NCBI RefSeq assembly: GCF_902713425.1
Contig: NC_081198.1
Location: 22,179,188-22,243,187 of the forward strand
DNA length: 64,000 bases
Reading direction: 5' to 3'
Origin: Acipenser ruthenus
Lineage: Eukaryota; Chordata; Actinopteri; Acipenseriformes; Acipenseridae
Shown piece after piece: positions 27,269 to 38,630 of this stretch (the first letter of the stretch is position 1; each line of letters opens with the position of its first letter). The notes under the pieces are model-generated. The model made no database searches, was not told where the DNA came from, and saw only the letters and a list, made by a program, of their open reading frames with translations. A program made the translations under genes and the position numbers.

Positions 27269-27911
27269 CCTTTATTGAGATTTTACATTTTTTACATTTA
27301 CACCCATTCGTTTTTTTCATTCATTTTACATTTCTTTTAAAGATGACATTCATGCATACAGACATACATTTTGTTTTAAAAGCATTTAAAATACATTTAA
27401 AAACACCAAGACAATTGTGCTTTGTACATGGTTAAAACAGACACAGATTAAAATCAACATGAAAAAAACCTGTGCTGCTTTAAAAGTGACTGGAAAAAAA
27501 GAACCATCTATAAAAAACCAGTGTTTGTGAGGGCCGGGGAGTGCTCTCTAAAAAAGTTCAAAAGTGAACATAAAACTAGATCTAAAACAGGGACAGGGGA
27601 AAAGGGACAGTGTATAGAACAGTGAGTTAAAATTCTAAAATTTTAAAACACTTAAAATGTAACTTTTAATAGTTTACATTAAAAATCTTAAGATACATAA
27701 AACAAAACAAAACAAAATCAAATAAAACATTCAACGTAAATCAAATAAAAGTCCATAAAACTGAAACAAAAGACTACATAAAACCAGGGCACCGTTGAAA
27801 AACGGTCATGCCAGCTAAAAAGGGCGGAATGCTGGCATGACAAAATAAATAAAAGGCTTAGCGGTGCCCCGTAGTCCCGCTCCTAGGAGCTAGCGGTTCC
27901 AGTTTTTTCCT

Positions 27912-30900
27912 TTATTCCATCTTCACGTCCTGAAGTCCGGCGATCCTCCACTCCGCGCAGGCCTTGTCCTTCCCGAGGGTCCGGATGTCCAGAATTACAA
28001 AGTCCTTGATAAGAGTTTGTGCCCTTCTGGTCGTGGTGATAGTGTCTAGCTCCTGCTTGTGATAGACACAGACGTTACGGCCTTCCCACAGGATCTGCTT
28101 GACAACATTGATGACACGCCAAACACACTTAGCTGTGCTGGTAGTGATTCCTCCCGCAGGCCCATAGAGCACAGTCTCAGTGGTCATCTTGGCCGTGTCA
28201 GCAAACCTGTTTAGGAAGACAGAGACAGAGAGCCAGACACTGCCAGCCACATCACACTCCCAGAAGATATGGGCTGGTGTTTCTCTCTTGCGGCACTTTG
28301 CATAGGGGCATGTTTCTACTTGGGCTAGTCCCCTCCTGAACATGAACGCTCGAGTGGGGAGTGCACTGTGGACGGTGTTCCATGCTATATCCTTCTGGAC
28401 ATTACTGAGGCAGCTGTGAGACACATTCTCCCAGATTTTTTGGCTTTGGGTGAGGGAGAAAGTAGCTACTTTTTCAATTTCCTGGGAACCGGCAAGATAT
28501 TTAGTTACAGCCTTGTATTCCCAGGAGGCCAATTTTGCTTTATCTAAGCCCAATTTATATATAGTGTCCCTTAAGGTTCTATAATACAATGGGGGGTCCC
28601 AGGAGTACAGCACGGTGTTATCAATAGTGCAGAGGCCCAAGGCCCTGAGACAGGTGGCAAAATAGAAACGATTCATGTAACATACCTTCCTGTCCAGGGC
28701 CTGGATGTTCTTGATAGTTTGCGTGAGCCCCTGCACTCGGGTGAGCTGCACAACGTCCGGGACCCCCTTACCTCCCTTCTTGTCGGCTTTACTCAGAGTG
28801 GCGCGCTTTACCCTCTCCATCTTGCTGCCCCAGATAAAGCGGTGGATAATGCGGTCCACCACTTTTTTGGTGGTCCTGTCTGGGGGAAAGATTTTTCCTA
28901 CATAAGAGAGGATGGGGAACAGTATAGACTTGGTTATTAATACTCTACCCGTCATTGTTAAGGATCTTGTGCTCCATCCGCCAATCTTTTTACGGACCTG
29001 GTTAATGGCCGCCGTCCAGCTCTGGGCCCCCGAGCTATTGTTCTCGAAAATGAGGCCCAGAATCTTGATTTTGTCCTTTTTGACAGGGTACATGTCCGAC
29101 AGTTCCCTATCTACCTGCCAATTTTTAGACACGTAGACTTCGCTCTTGGACTTATTAATCACTGCCCCGGTCGCCGTGCAGTACTTCTCAAGGATATTAC
29201 TAATCCGAGGTACCGACGAAGTGTTGGTGCAAATGAGTGACACATCGTCCATATATGCTGTTGTTTTGACCTGGACCCCGTTGGATCCAGGCAGCTGGAA
29301 ACCAGTTATATTGGTATCCCTACGAATTGCCTGCAGGAGGGGTTCAATGCACACGACATATAGCAGTGGGGATAGTGGGCAACCCTGTCTGACCCCTGAC
29401 TGGATAGATATTTTACCAGTCAGGTGCCTGTTCACCAAGACTCGGGTACTAATGTTTGTATATATGGTTTTAACCCACTCCCTAAGTCCAGGAGCGAATT
29501 TCATCTGGTCCATCACTTTGTACATATATTCATGGCTTACCCTATCGAACGCCTTCTCCTGGTCAAGGTTGAACAGGCAGAGGGGATGGTTCCGTTCTCT
29601 AGAATAAGCCAGAATGTCCCTTGTTAACATTAAAATATCCGTGATGGACCTCCCTGGGACGCCACAAGCCTGGTCGGGGCCAATGACCAAAGGGAGGTGT
29701 ACTTGTAGCCGGAGCATCAGAGCTTTGGCTAGTATCTTGTAATCCACGCAAAGGAGGCTGATCGGGCGCCAATTCCGTAGATCTTTAACTTCCCCTTTCT
29801 TATGAAGGAGAGTAATTACACTCTCCCGCATAGAAGGGCCCAACCGCTTCTCCCTGTAGACCGCTCTGTAGACCTCCGCTAAATGGACTTTTAGCGTGTC
29901 CCAAAAAAGATGGTAATACTCACCCGGGATGCCATCTGGACCTGGCGTCTTACCGGTGTTCATGGTCTTAACCGCCTGAGTCAGCTCCTCCAGCGTGAGT
30001 TCTGGGTCCTTCTCCTCCTCCTCCTCGTCCCGCACTGAGTCAGGCTCCAACTGGCTCAGGAACCACTCTATCAGGGTGTCATCTGTAGCTTTGATGTTAT
30101 ACAGGTCCCTATAGAAGTTCTCTACCACTTTTTTCACTCCCTCACTATCCTCTACTATCCTCCCCCTGCTGTCGAGCATGGAGGACATCAAGTGCCGCTT
30201 CTCCCTCGTTTTCTGGAAGAAGAAGCGAGTACACTTTTCGTCTTCCTCCATTTTTTGCACTTTTGCATTGTGCATGACCTTTCGTTGTTCCTCCCTACAA
30301 AGCACTGAAAGATCTAGCTTGGTCTGGGCTATCTCGTCGCTTACAGGGAACCCCCGAAGCTGAAGCAGGCTCAGACGCTGGAGGGCAGCATTCAGGTATT
30401 TATATTTGGCCCTCCTTTCTTTTGCTTTCCTCTTGCCTGCTGCTATGAAATAACCCTTAGTTCTCATTTTGACCATCTCCCACCACTCTATAGGGGAGTT
30501 GAATAGGTCACGCAAAGTGGTCCACTCAACAAGCCTGCTCTTATAGGCTGCAGCTATGGAGGGGTCATCGAGTAAGGAGGTGTTTAATTTCCAGACCCCT
30601 GACCCCATCTGGGAGGTCTGAGGGACCTGCAATGTTACCTGCAGGAGCCTATGGTCAGAGAAGAAGACGGCCTGGGTGTCTACTGCCGTCTTCGTAAGGG
30701 AGCTGGTATGCAGGACGAGATCTATACGGGAGAAGGAGGTCCCAGATGAGCTCACCCAGGTAAAGGGAGGCACCAGGTCCTTACCTGCATCACACAGGGA
30801 GAAATCAGATATTACGGAGGACAAAACTCTACTAGAGCGGTCGTTGCGTGGCCTGCTCCGGTCTACGTCCCTCAGAGCACAATTGAAGTCACCTGACACG

Positions 30901-31355
30901 ATGACGGGTACGTTCCCCAGCAGGAGTGGACGCAGCTGTGGAAAAAATTGAACTCTTTCGTTTTGGTTAGTGGGTGCGTAGACATTGACCAGTCTGAGGG
31001 GAGTGTTGTTGTATGTCACATCCACGCTCAGAATTCTACCAGGTTCTACCTCCCTGCTGCTGCGGGAGGTAATAAATGGGTTTTTAAACAGGATACCTAC
31101 TCCGTCGGCTCTGGCTATGTTGGAGCCCGACCAGAAGGAGTCCCCCAGGGTCCAACTCTCCTTCAGGTCCCTATAATCAGGGCTCGACGAAATACCACAC
31201 TCCTGCAGAAAGATGAGATCTGCTTTCAAGTTAGCTAGATAGTTTAGTACATCAAATCTTTTTTGTGTCTCCCTGATGCTCCTGACATTAACAGACACAC
31301 ATATCAGGGCCATCAGGGTAGCTAACAAGAAAAGGAGTCGCTGCGTCCACCCCAT
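27912..31355 (-). CDS. Keno ORF2, copy E: intact endonuclease-reverse transcriptase
   Basis: Open for 1147 residues. Two private changes near the C-terminal region (Leu for Pro in the NTV-YSWD stretch, Thr for Ala before ETVLYG). ORF2 is of the C/D/H type although the adjoining 3' UTR is of the F/G/I type. Confidence 0.93.
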   Translation of the reverse strand: MGWTQRLLFLLATLMALICVSVNVRSIRETQKRFDVLNYLANLKADLIFLQECGISSSPDYRDLKESWTLGDSFWSGSNIARADGVGILFKNPFITSRSSREVEPGRILSVDVTYNNTPLRLVNVYAPTNQNERVQFFPQLRPLLLGNVPVIVSGDFNCALRDVDRSRPRNDRSSRVLSSVISDFSLCDAGKDLVPPFTWVSSSGTSFSRIDLVLHTSSLTKTAVDTQAVFFSDHRLLQVTLQVPQTSQMGSGVWKLNTSLLDDPSIAAAYKSRLVEWTTLRDLFNSPIEWWEMVKMRTKGYFIAAGKRKAKERRAKYKYLNAALQRLSLLQLRGFPVSDEIAQTKLDLSVLCREEQRKVMHNAKVQKMEEDEKCTRFFFQKTREKRHLMSSMLDSRGRIVEDSEGVKKVVENFYRDLYNIKATDDTLIEWFLSQLEPDSVRDEEEEEKDPELTLEELTQAVKTMNTGKTPGPDGIPGEYYHLFWDTLKVHLAEVYRAVYREKRLGPSMRESVITLLHKKGEVKDLRNWRPISLLCVDYKILAKALMLRLQVHLPLVIGPDQACGVPGRSITDILMLTRDILAYSRERNHPLCLFNLDQEKAFDRVSHEYMYKVMDQMKFAPGLREWVKTIYTNISTRVLVNRHLTGKISIQSGVRQGCPLSPLLYVVCIEPLLQAIRRDTNITGFQLPGSNGVQVKTTAYMDDVSLICTNTSSVPRISNILEKYCTATGAVINKSKSEVYVSKNWQVDRELSDMYPVKKDKIKILGLIFENNSSGAQSWTAAINQVRKKIGGWSTRSLTMTGRVLITKSILFPILSYVGKIFPPDRTTKKVVDRIIHRFIWGSKMERVKRATLSKADKKGGKGVPDVVQLTRVQGLTQTIKNIQALDRKVCYMNRFYFATCLRALGLCTIDNTVLYSWDPPLYYRTLRDTIYKLGLDKAKLASWEYKAVTKYLAGSQEIEKVATFSLTQSQKIWENVSHSCLSNVQKDIAWNTVHSALPTRAFMFRRGLAQVETCPYAKCRKRETPAHIFWECDVAGSVWLSVSVFLNRFADTAKMTTETVLYGPAGGITTSTAKCVWRVINVVKQILWEGRNVCVYHKQELDTITTTRRAQTLIKDFVILDIRTLGKDKACAEWRIAGLQDVKME

Positions 31356-31360
31356 AGCGA

Positions 31361-31612
31361 CTATGATTGGGAGGTCGGGACACTCTTCCTACTCTTAGCT
31401 CTACGCTTGCTTCGAGGGGGCTTGGGCTTATTTGCAACTCCCATCACCCCTGAGAAGGTACTCACTGCTGCCTCGTCCAAGAAGGCACCGTCTTTATATG
31501 CACAGTACGTGGAGTTGTTGGGGCTATTCAACTCCCCACAAGGTAAGTCTGGTGGAACTTGCTCAGGGCCCCTCGGAACGTGTGGGTCAGCTTTGTCCTG
31601 GGGGGGGGGGTT
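31361..31612 (-). pseudogene. Keno ORF1, copy E: C-terminal remnant
   Basis: Identical extent and deletion junction, including the 11-base G run, to the remnant in copy D. Confidence 0.88.
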
Positions 31613-31797
31613 AGTGGCAATGCCACTACCCTCTAAACCTTAGTCTTAGAAAGATTTATTCGAACTGAAGAGAAGCCAGAGTATATGGCTGGCTAAGAAG
31701 GACCTGGCATAGGGACATGTTCCACCACACTTGTCTGGTTAGCTGCATGCTCCCAGGAAACAAACTGCTGCTGTCTACATCATCACCACATGTGAAT

Positions 31798-31872
31798 AAA
31801 AGAAAGAAAGACAGCAAGAAAGAAAGAGAGAAAGAAAAAGAAAGAAAGAAAGAGAGAAAGAAAAAAAAAGAA
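31798..31872. repeat. Polypurine microsatellite, short form
   Basis: Short tract following the 5' junction of Keno E. Confidence 0.95.
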
Positions 31873-31981
31873 GTAAAACGGCGGGAAAACTTGCATCAAC
31901 ACTGGCACTCTCCCTCCAGCAGGGGTAGACAAAATGCTCACAGGAGAGATCCAGATCTGACTTTGACCAACGTTAGAGAAA

Positions 31982-32170
31982 GGTGTGCACCGTTCCCGGA
32001 GGTACTGCAATACCGGGCCGATGCGTGGAGTGGACGGAGCAAGCCCCTGTTCCATCTCCCGATTCCAAAAATCAATTTAATATATGGTCCAATGATAGGG
32101 GACGTATCAGATATTAAACTGATAAGAACAGATACTACACTTGATCTTAGCCAAAAGGCCGAGAAGCGAT
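31982..32170 (-). ncRNA. RNU2: U2 snRNA gene copy 14 (complete, IIb stem variant)
   Basis: Full length with a normal PSE at 32220-32235. A two-base change at 32091-32092 (nt 79-80, GG to TT) removes two of the six pairs of hairpin IIb. No compensating change is present in the other arm, so this copy may be a pseudogene or a structurally altered variant. Confidence 0.93.
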
Positions 32171-32219
32171 GGCGACTTGGCCCTTGCCCGGGGCCCCCCA
32201 GCCCGGACGGCACAGGGGG

Positions 32220-32235
32220 ATTCAAAGGTGGGTGC
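32220..32235 (-). promoter_or_regulatory. PSE of U2 copy 14
   Basis: Consensus PSE upstream of the IIb-variant gene, so that variant could still be transcribed. Confidence 0.72.
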
Positions 32236-32564
32236 AAAATTTCAAGCACAAGCAGACCCCAAAAAAACGGGCTGCTGCTTCCAGAGGGGAAATGTGCAAT
32301 TTAAGCAGGAGAAAACAAAACAAAGCAAAAACACACACATAACACCAAAAACAAAACATAAACTGGCGGAGTGCGTCTTACAAATAGTCATGCCAAGCTG
32401 CTATGCTGTGCAAGGTGCCTTGGGTAACTACAACTGTGCCTCGCTGGCTGGCTGGCTTGCTAAGAAGGTCCTGGCATAGGGACATGTTCCACCACACTTG
32501 TCTGGTTAGCTGCATGCTCCCAGGAAACAACCTGCTGCTGTCTACATCATCACCACATGTGAAT

Positions 32565-32645
32565 AAAAGAAAGAAAGACAGCAAGAAAGAAAGAGAGAAA
32601 GAAAGAGAGAAAGAGAGAAAGAAAGAGAGAAAGAAAAAAAAAGAA
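32565..32645. repeat. Polypurine microsatellite, short form
   Basis: Short tract in the 773-bp unit. Confidence 0.95.
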
Positions 32646-32754
32646 GTAAAACGGCGGGAAAACTTGCATCAACACTGGCACTCTCCCTCCAGCAGGGGTA
32701 GACAAAATGCTCACAGGAGAGATCCAGATCTGACTTTGACCAACGTTAGAGAAA

Positions 32755-32943
32755 GGTGTGCACCGTTCCCGGAGGTACTGCAATACCGGGCCGATGCATG
32801 GAGTGGACGGAGCAAGCCCCTGTTCCATCTCCCGATTCCAAAAATCAATTTAATATATGGTCCCCTGATAAGGGACGTATCAGATATTAAACTGATAAGA
32901 ACAGATACTACACTTGATCTTAGCCAAAAGGCCGAGAAGCGAT
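32755..32943 (-). ncRNA. RNU2: U2 snRNA gene copy 15 (complete, variant)
   Basis: Substitutions at nt 73 (32871), which would turn a C-G pair of IIb into a G-U pair, and at nt 146 (32798). PSE at 32993-33008 is normal. Confidence 0.95.
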
Positions 32944-32992
32944 GGCGACTTGGCCCTTGCCCGGGGCCCCCCAGCCCGGACGGCACAGGGGG

Positions 32993-33008
32993 ATTCAAAG
33001 GTGGGTGC
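32993..33008 (-). promoter_or_regulatory. PSE of U2 copy 15
   Basis: Consensus PSE at -50 to -65. Confidence 0.72.
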
Positions 33009-33337
33009 AAAATTCCAAGCACAAGCAGACCCCAAAAAAACGGGCTGCTGCTTCCAGAGGGGAAATGTGCAATTTAAGCAGGAGAAAACAAAACAAAGCA
33101 AAAACACACACATAACACCAAAAACAAAACATAAACTGGCGGAGTGCGTCTTACAAATAGTCATGCCAAGCTGCTATGCTGTGCAAGGTGCCTTGGGTAA
33201 CTACAACTGTGCCTCGCTGGCTGGCTGGCTTGCTAAGAAGGTCCTGGCATAGGGACATGTTCCACCACACTTGTCTGGTTAGCTGCATGCTCCCAGGAAA
33301 CAACCTGCTGCTGTCTACATCATCACCACATGTGAAT

Positions 33338-33440
33338 AAAAGAAAGAAAGACAGCAAGAAAGAAAGAGAGAAAGAAAGAGAGAAAGAGAGAAAGAAAGAG
33401 AGAAAGAAAGAAAGAGAGAGAGAAAGAAAAAAAAAAGAAG
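33338..33440. repeat. Polypurine microsatellite
   Basis: Matches the tract at 26909-27010, including its GAGAGA variant. Confidence 0.95.
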
Positions 33441-33548
33441 TAAAACGGCGGGAAAACTTGCATCAACACTGGCACTCTCCCTCCAGCAGGGGTAGACAAA
33501 ATGCTCACAGGAGAGATCCAGATCTGACTTTGACCAACGTTAGAGAAA

Positions 33549-33697
33549 GGTGTGCACCGTTCCCGGAGGTACTGCAATACCGGGCCCATGCGTGGAGTAG
33601 CAAGCCCCTGTTCCATCTCCCGATTCCAAAAATCAATTTAATATATGGTCCCCTGATAGGGGACGTATCAGATATTAAACTGATAAGAACAGATACT
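33549..33697 (-). pseudogene. U2 snRNA copy 16, 3' fragment disrupted by Keno F
   Basis: Same breakpoint (nt 34/35), same 6-bp internal deletion and same neighbouring base change as the fragment at 27120-27268, so the two are duplicates by descent. Confidence 0.95.
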
Positions 33698-34342
33698 CCT
33701 TTATTGAGATTTTACATTTTTTACATTTACACCCATTCGTTTTTTTCATTCATTTTACATTTCTTTTAAAGATGACATTCATGCATACAGACATACATTT
33801 TGTTTTAAAAGCATTTAAAATACATTTAAAAACACCAAGACAATTGTGCTTTGTACATGGTTAAAACAGACACAGATTAAAATCAACATGAAAAAAACCT
33901 GTGCTGCTTTAAAAGTGACTGGAAAAAAAGAACCATCTATAAAAAACCAGTGTTTGTGAGGGCCGGGGAGTGCTCTCTAAAAAAGTTCAAAAGTGAACAT
34001 AAAACTAGATCTAAAACAGGGACAGGGGAAAAGGGACAGTGTATAAAACAGTGAGTTAAAATTCTAAAATTTTAAAACACTTAAAATGTAACTTTTAATA
34101 GTTTACATTAAAAATCTTAAGATACATAAAACAAAACAAAACAAAATCAAATAAAACATTCAACGTAAATCAAATAAAAGTCCATAAAACTGAAACAAAA
34201 AGACTACATAAAACCAGGGCACCGTTGAAAAAACGGTCATGCCAGCTAAAAAGTGCGGAATGCTGGCATGACAAAATAAATAAAAGGCTTAGCGGTGCCC
34301 CGTAGTCCCGCTCCTAGGAGCTAGCGGTTCCAGTTTTTTCCT

Positions 34343-37300
34343 TTATTCCATCTTCACGTCCTGAAGTCCGGCGATCCTCCACTCCGCGCAGGCCTTGTCC
34401 TTCCCGAGGGTCCGGATGTCCAGAATTACAAAGTCCTTGATAAGAGTTTGTGCCCTTCTGGTCGTGGTGATAGTGTCTAGCTCCTGCTTGTGATAGACAC
34501 AGACGTTACGGCCTTCCCACAGGATCTGCTTGACAACATTGATGACACGCCAAACGCACTTAGCTGTGCTGGTATCGATTCCTCCCGCTGGCCCATAGAG
34601 CACAGTCTCAGCGGTCATCTTGGCCGTGTCAGCAAACCTGTTTAGGAAGACAGAGACAGAGAGCCAGACACTGCCAGCCACATCACACTCCCAGAAGATA
34701 TGGGCTGGTGTTTCTCTCTTGCGGCACTTTGCATAGGGGCATGTTTCTACTTGGGCTAGTCCCCTCCTGAACATGAACGCTCGAGTGGGGAGTGCACTGT
34801 GGACGGTGTTCCATGCTATATCCTTCTGGACATTACTGAGGCAGCTGTGAGACACATTCTCCCAGATTTTTTGGCTTTGGGTGAGGGAGAAAGTAGCTAC
34901 TTTTTCAATTTCCTGGGAACCGGCAAGATATTTAGTTACAGCCTTGTATTCCCAGGAGGCCAATTTTGCTTTATCTAAGCCCAATTTATATATAGTGTCC
35001 CTTAAGGTTCTATAATACAATGGGGGGTCCCAGGAGTACGGCACGGTGTTATCAATAGTGCAGAGGCCCAAGGCCCTGAGACAGGTGGCAAAATAGAAAC
35101 GATTCATGTAACATACCTTCCTGTCCAGGGCCTGGATGTTCTTGATAGTTTGCGTGAGCCCCTGCACTCGGGTGAGCTGCACAACGTCCGGGACCCCCTT
35201 ACCTCCCTTCTTGTCGGCTTTACTCAGGGTGGCTCGCTTTACCCTCTCCATCTTGCTGCCCCAGATAAAGCGGTGGATAATGCGGTCCACCACTTTTTTG
35301 GTGGTCCTGTCTGGGGGAAAGACTTTTCCTACATAAGAGAGGATGGGGAACAGTATAGACTTTGTTATTAATACTCTACCCGTCATTGTTAAGGATCTTG
35401 TGCTCCATCCGCCAATCTTTTTACGGACCTGGTTAATGGCCGCCGTCCAGCTCTGGGCCCCCGAGCTATTGTTCTCGAAAATGAGGCCCAGAATCTTGAT
35501 TTTGTCCTTTTTGACAGGGTACATGTCCGACAGTTCCCTATCTACCTGCCAATTTTTAGACACGTAGACTTCGCTCTTGGACTTATTAATCACTGCCCCG
35601 GTCGCCGTGCAGTACTTCTCAAGGATATTACTAATCCGAGGTACCGACGATGTGTTGGTGCAAATGAGTGACACATCGTCCATATATGCTGTTGTTTTGA
35701 CCTGGACCACGTTGGATCCAGGCAGCTGGAAACCAGTTATATTGGTATCCCTACGAATTGCCTGCAGGAGGGGTTCAATGCACACGACATATAGCAGTGG
35801 GGATAGTGGGCAACCCTGTCTGACCCCTGACTGGATAGATATTTTACCAGTCAGGTGCCTGTTCACCAAGACTCGGGTACTAATGTTTGTATATATGGTT
35901 TTAACCCACTCCCTAAGTCCAGGAGCGAATTTCATCTGGTCCATCACTTTGTACATATATTCATGGCTTACCCTATCGAACGCCTTCTCCTGGTCAAGGT
36001 TGAACAGGCAGAGGGGATGGTTCCGTTCTCTAGAATAAGCCAGAATGTCCCTTGTTAACATTAAAATATCCGTGATGGACCTCCCTGGGACGCCACAAGC
36101 CTGGTCGGGGCCAATGACCAAAGGGAGGTGTACTTGTAGCCGGAGCATCAGAGCTTTGGCTAGTATCTTGTAATCCACGCAAAGGAGGCTGATTGGGTGC
36201 CAATTCCGTAGATCTTTAACTTCCCCTTTCTTATGAAGGAGAGTAATTACACTCTCCCGCATAGAAGGGCCCAACCGCTTCTCCCTGTAGACCGCTCTGT
36301 AGACCTCCGCTAAATGGACTTTTAGCGTGTCCCAAAAAAGATGGTAATACTCACCCGGGATGCCATCTGGACCTGGCGTCTTACCGGTGTTCATGGTCTT
36401 AACCGCCTGGGTGAGCTCCTCCAGCATGAGTTCTGGGTCCTTCTCCTCCTCCTCGTCGTCCCGCACTGAGTCAGGCTCCAACTGGCTCAGGAACCACTCT
36501 ATCAGGGTGTCATCTGTAGCTTTGATGTTATATAGGTCCCTATAGAAGTTCTCTACCACTTTTTTCACTCCCTCACTATCCTCTACTATCCTCCCCCTGC
36601 TGTCGAGCATGGAGGACATCAAGTGCCGCTTCTCCCTCGTTTTCTGGAAGAAGAAGCGAGTACACTTTTCGTCTTCCTCCATTTTTTGCACTTTTGCATT
36701 GTGCATGACCTTTCGTTGTTCCTCCCTACAAAGCACTGAAAGATCTAGCTTGGTCTGGGCTATCTCGTCGCTTACAGGGAACCCCCGAAGCTGAAGCAGG
36801 CTCAGAAGCTGGAGGGCAGCATTCAGGTGTTTATATTTGGCCCTCCTTTCTTTTGCTTTCCTCTTGCCTGCTGCTATGAAATAACCCTTAGTTCTCATTT
36901 TGACCATCTCCCACCACTCTATAGGGGAGTTGAATAGGTCACGCAAAGTGGTCCACTCAACAAGCCTGCTCTTATAGGCTGCAGCTATGGAGGGGTCATC
37001 GAGTAAGGAGGTGTTTAATTTCCAAACCCCTGACCCCATCTGGGAGGTCTGAGGGACCTGCAATGTTACCAGAGAAGAAGACGGCCTGGGTGTCTACTGC
37101 CGTCTTCGTAAGGGAGCTGGTATGCAGGACGAGATCTATACGGGAGAAGGAGGTCCCAGATGAGCTCACCCAGGTAAAGGGAGGCACCAGGTCCTTACCT
37201 GCATCACACAGGGAGAAATCAGATATTACGGAGGACAAAACTCTACTAGAGCGGTCGTTGCGTGGCCTGCTCCGGTCTACGTCCCTCAGAGCACAATTGA

Positions 37301-37416
37301 AGTCACCTGACACGATGACGGGTACGTTCCTCAGCAGGAGTGGACGCAGCTGTGGAAAAAATTGAACTCTTTCGTTTTGGTTAGTGGGTGCGTAGACATT
37401 GACCAGTCTGAGGGGA
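34343..37416 (-). pseudogene. Keno ORF2, copy F: broken in the endonuclease
   Basis: RT and C-terminal parts are open from about residue 240 onward. A 17-bp deletion near 37070 shifts the frame in the last endonuclease motif (after FFS of FFSDH), and the ~1.1-kb deletion at 37416 removes the first ~120 residues. The Asp-Thr-Ser marker (GGIDTST) is shared with G and I. Confidence 0.9.
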
Positions 37417-38630
37417 CTTCTTTCTTTTCCCCCCCTCGTCTCTACCCTTTCTTTTCCCCACCCTCTGCTGGTTCTTCACTCCCTTCCCCTCCTTCTCACT
37501 CTCACTTTCACTGTCGCTTTTGCTTTCCTCCCCCACGGACTCAATCCTTATGGCGTCATAACGAGAGCCGAGGGGGAGTGCTGGCGCTGAGAGGGCCCTA
37601 CTCAGGGGGGGGCCGCTGCTGGGTCCGGGCTCCCTCCCTGACTCGTGTTCTGCATCAGAGGAGCTACTGGAGGAGCTAGTGGAGTGGCTGTTGTACTCTC
37701 TCTCTGGGCTGGGGGAAGGGGTCCTCGTAAAACGGGACATGTCTCGGGGGCGGGGGGGTGAGGGGGTGCTGGTGATTATGGTGGTGCTGGAGTCTGGGTC
37801 TTGGATACTGTTGGTGGTGATGTGGACTGATCTTTGTTACTTGCTCCCTCTTCCTGCTCAGGCCTAGGCTTGTTCATGTTTGCCTTGCTGGCTCTGGCCA
37901 TGTTGGCATAGGAAGAGGGGCAGTCCTTAAACAGGTGCCCCTTCTTTCCACACAAATTGCACTGCCTCTCTTCTCTGCAGTGGCTGGTCTCGTGGGGGGC
38001 GCCGCAGTTCCTGCACTTGACTACAGTACACGCGGCCGCCAGGTGTCCTAATTCCCCACATTTCCTGCAGAGTTTTGGCATCCCATTATAGAATACCAGC
38101 CCTCTGTTGGGCCCTAACACTATGGAGTTTGGAATGTGGCGGACGCCTCCAATGCCCGATGGATCAACATTAAGGCGTACCAGCCACTTTCTGGCTCCTG
38201 TCCAAACCCCATCTTCATCTGTAATTTTCCTCCCTTCTGATGACACCCTCCCATAGCGGTTAAGCCATGTTGTAATATCATAGTCGCTAACAGCCTCATT
38301 GAAAAATTGGACAGTAACAACTTTCATTTCTCTGTCTGTCAGTGCATCCACACAAAATTCTTTGTATGGAGCGAGATATTTATTCTCCCCCCAAAAGGAC
38401 CACATTTCTTGTAACTTTTGGGGGTTCCTAAAACTGACCTCAAACACTTCCTTAAGCCCTGGCAATTTCACCAAACAATTCAAGTCAGAAGGGGAAAAAC
38501 CCATACCCCTCTGAAGAATGGTCCGGCTGAACTCCAGTCTCGTCAGTCCTGGTTCCGTTTCATCTTGCTTGTTTCTTGTGAAGCGCACCGCATTGTGCCT
38601 CCTTGTTTCCTGGGTTGGCCGGAACGCCAT
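37417..38630 (-). pseudogene. Keno ORF1, copy F: N-terminal two thirds, interrupted
   Basis: The start and all three zinc knuckles are intact. A Ser codon has become TAA after residue 284, and the first G run is in the short (five-base) form. The C-terminal third is removed by the deletion at 37416. Confidence 0.88.

Larger units (their letters stand above)
27269..31686 (-). mobile_element. Keno-type LINE, copy E (ORF1 deleted)
   Basis: Same ORF1/5' UTR deletion as D, intact ORF2, but the 3' end lies at U2 nt 34/35 and the 3' UTR is of the type found in F, G and I. It looks like a product of recombination between a D-like and an F-like copy. Confidence 0.9.
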
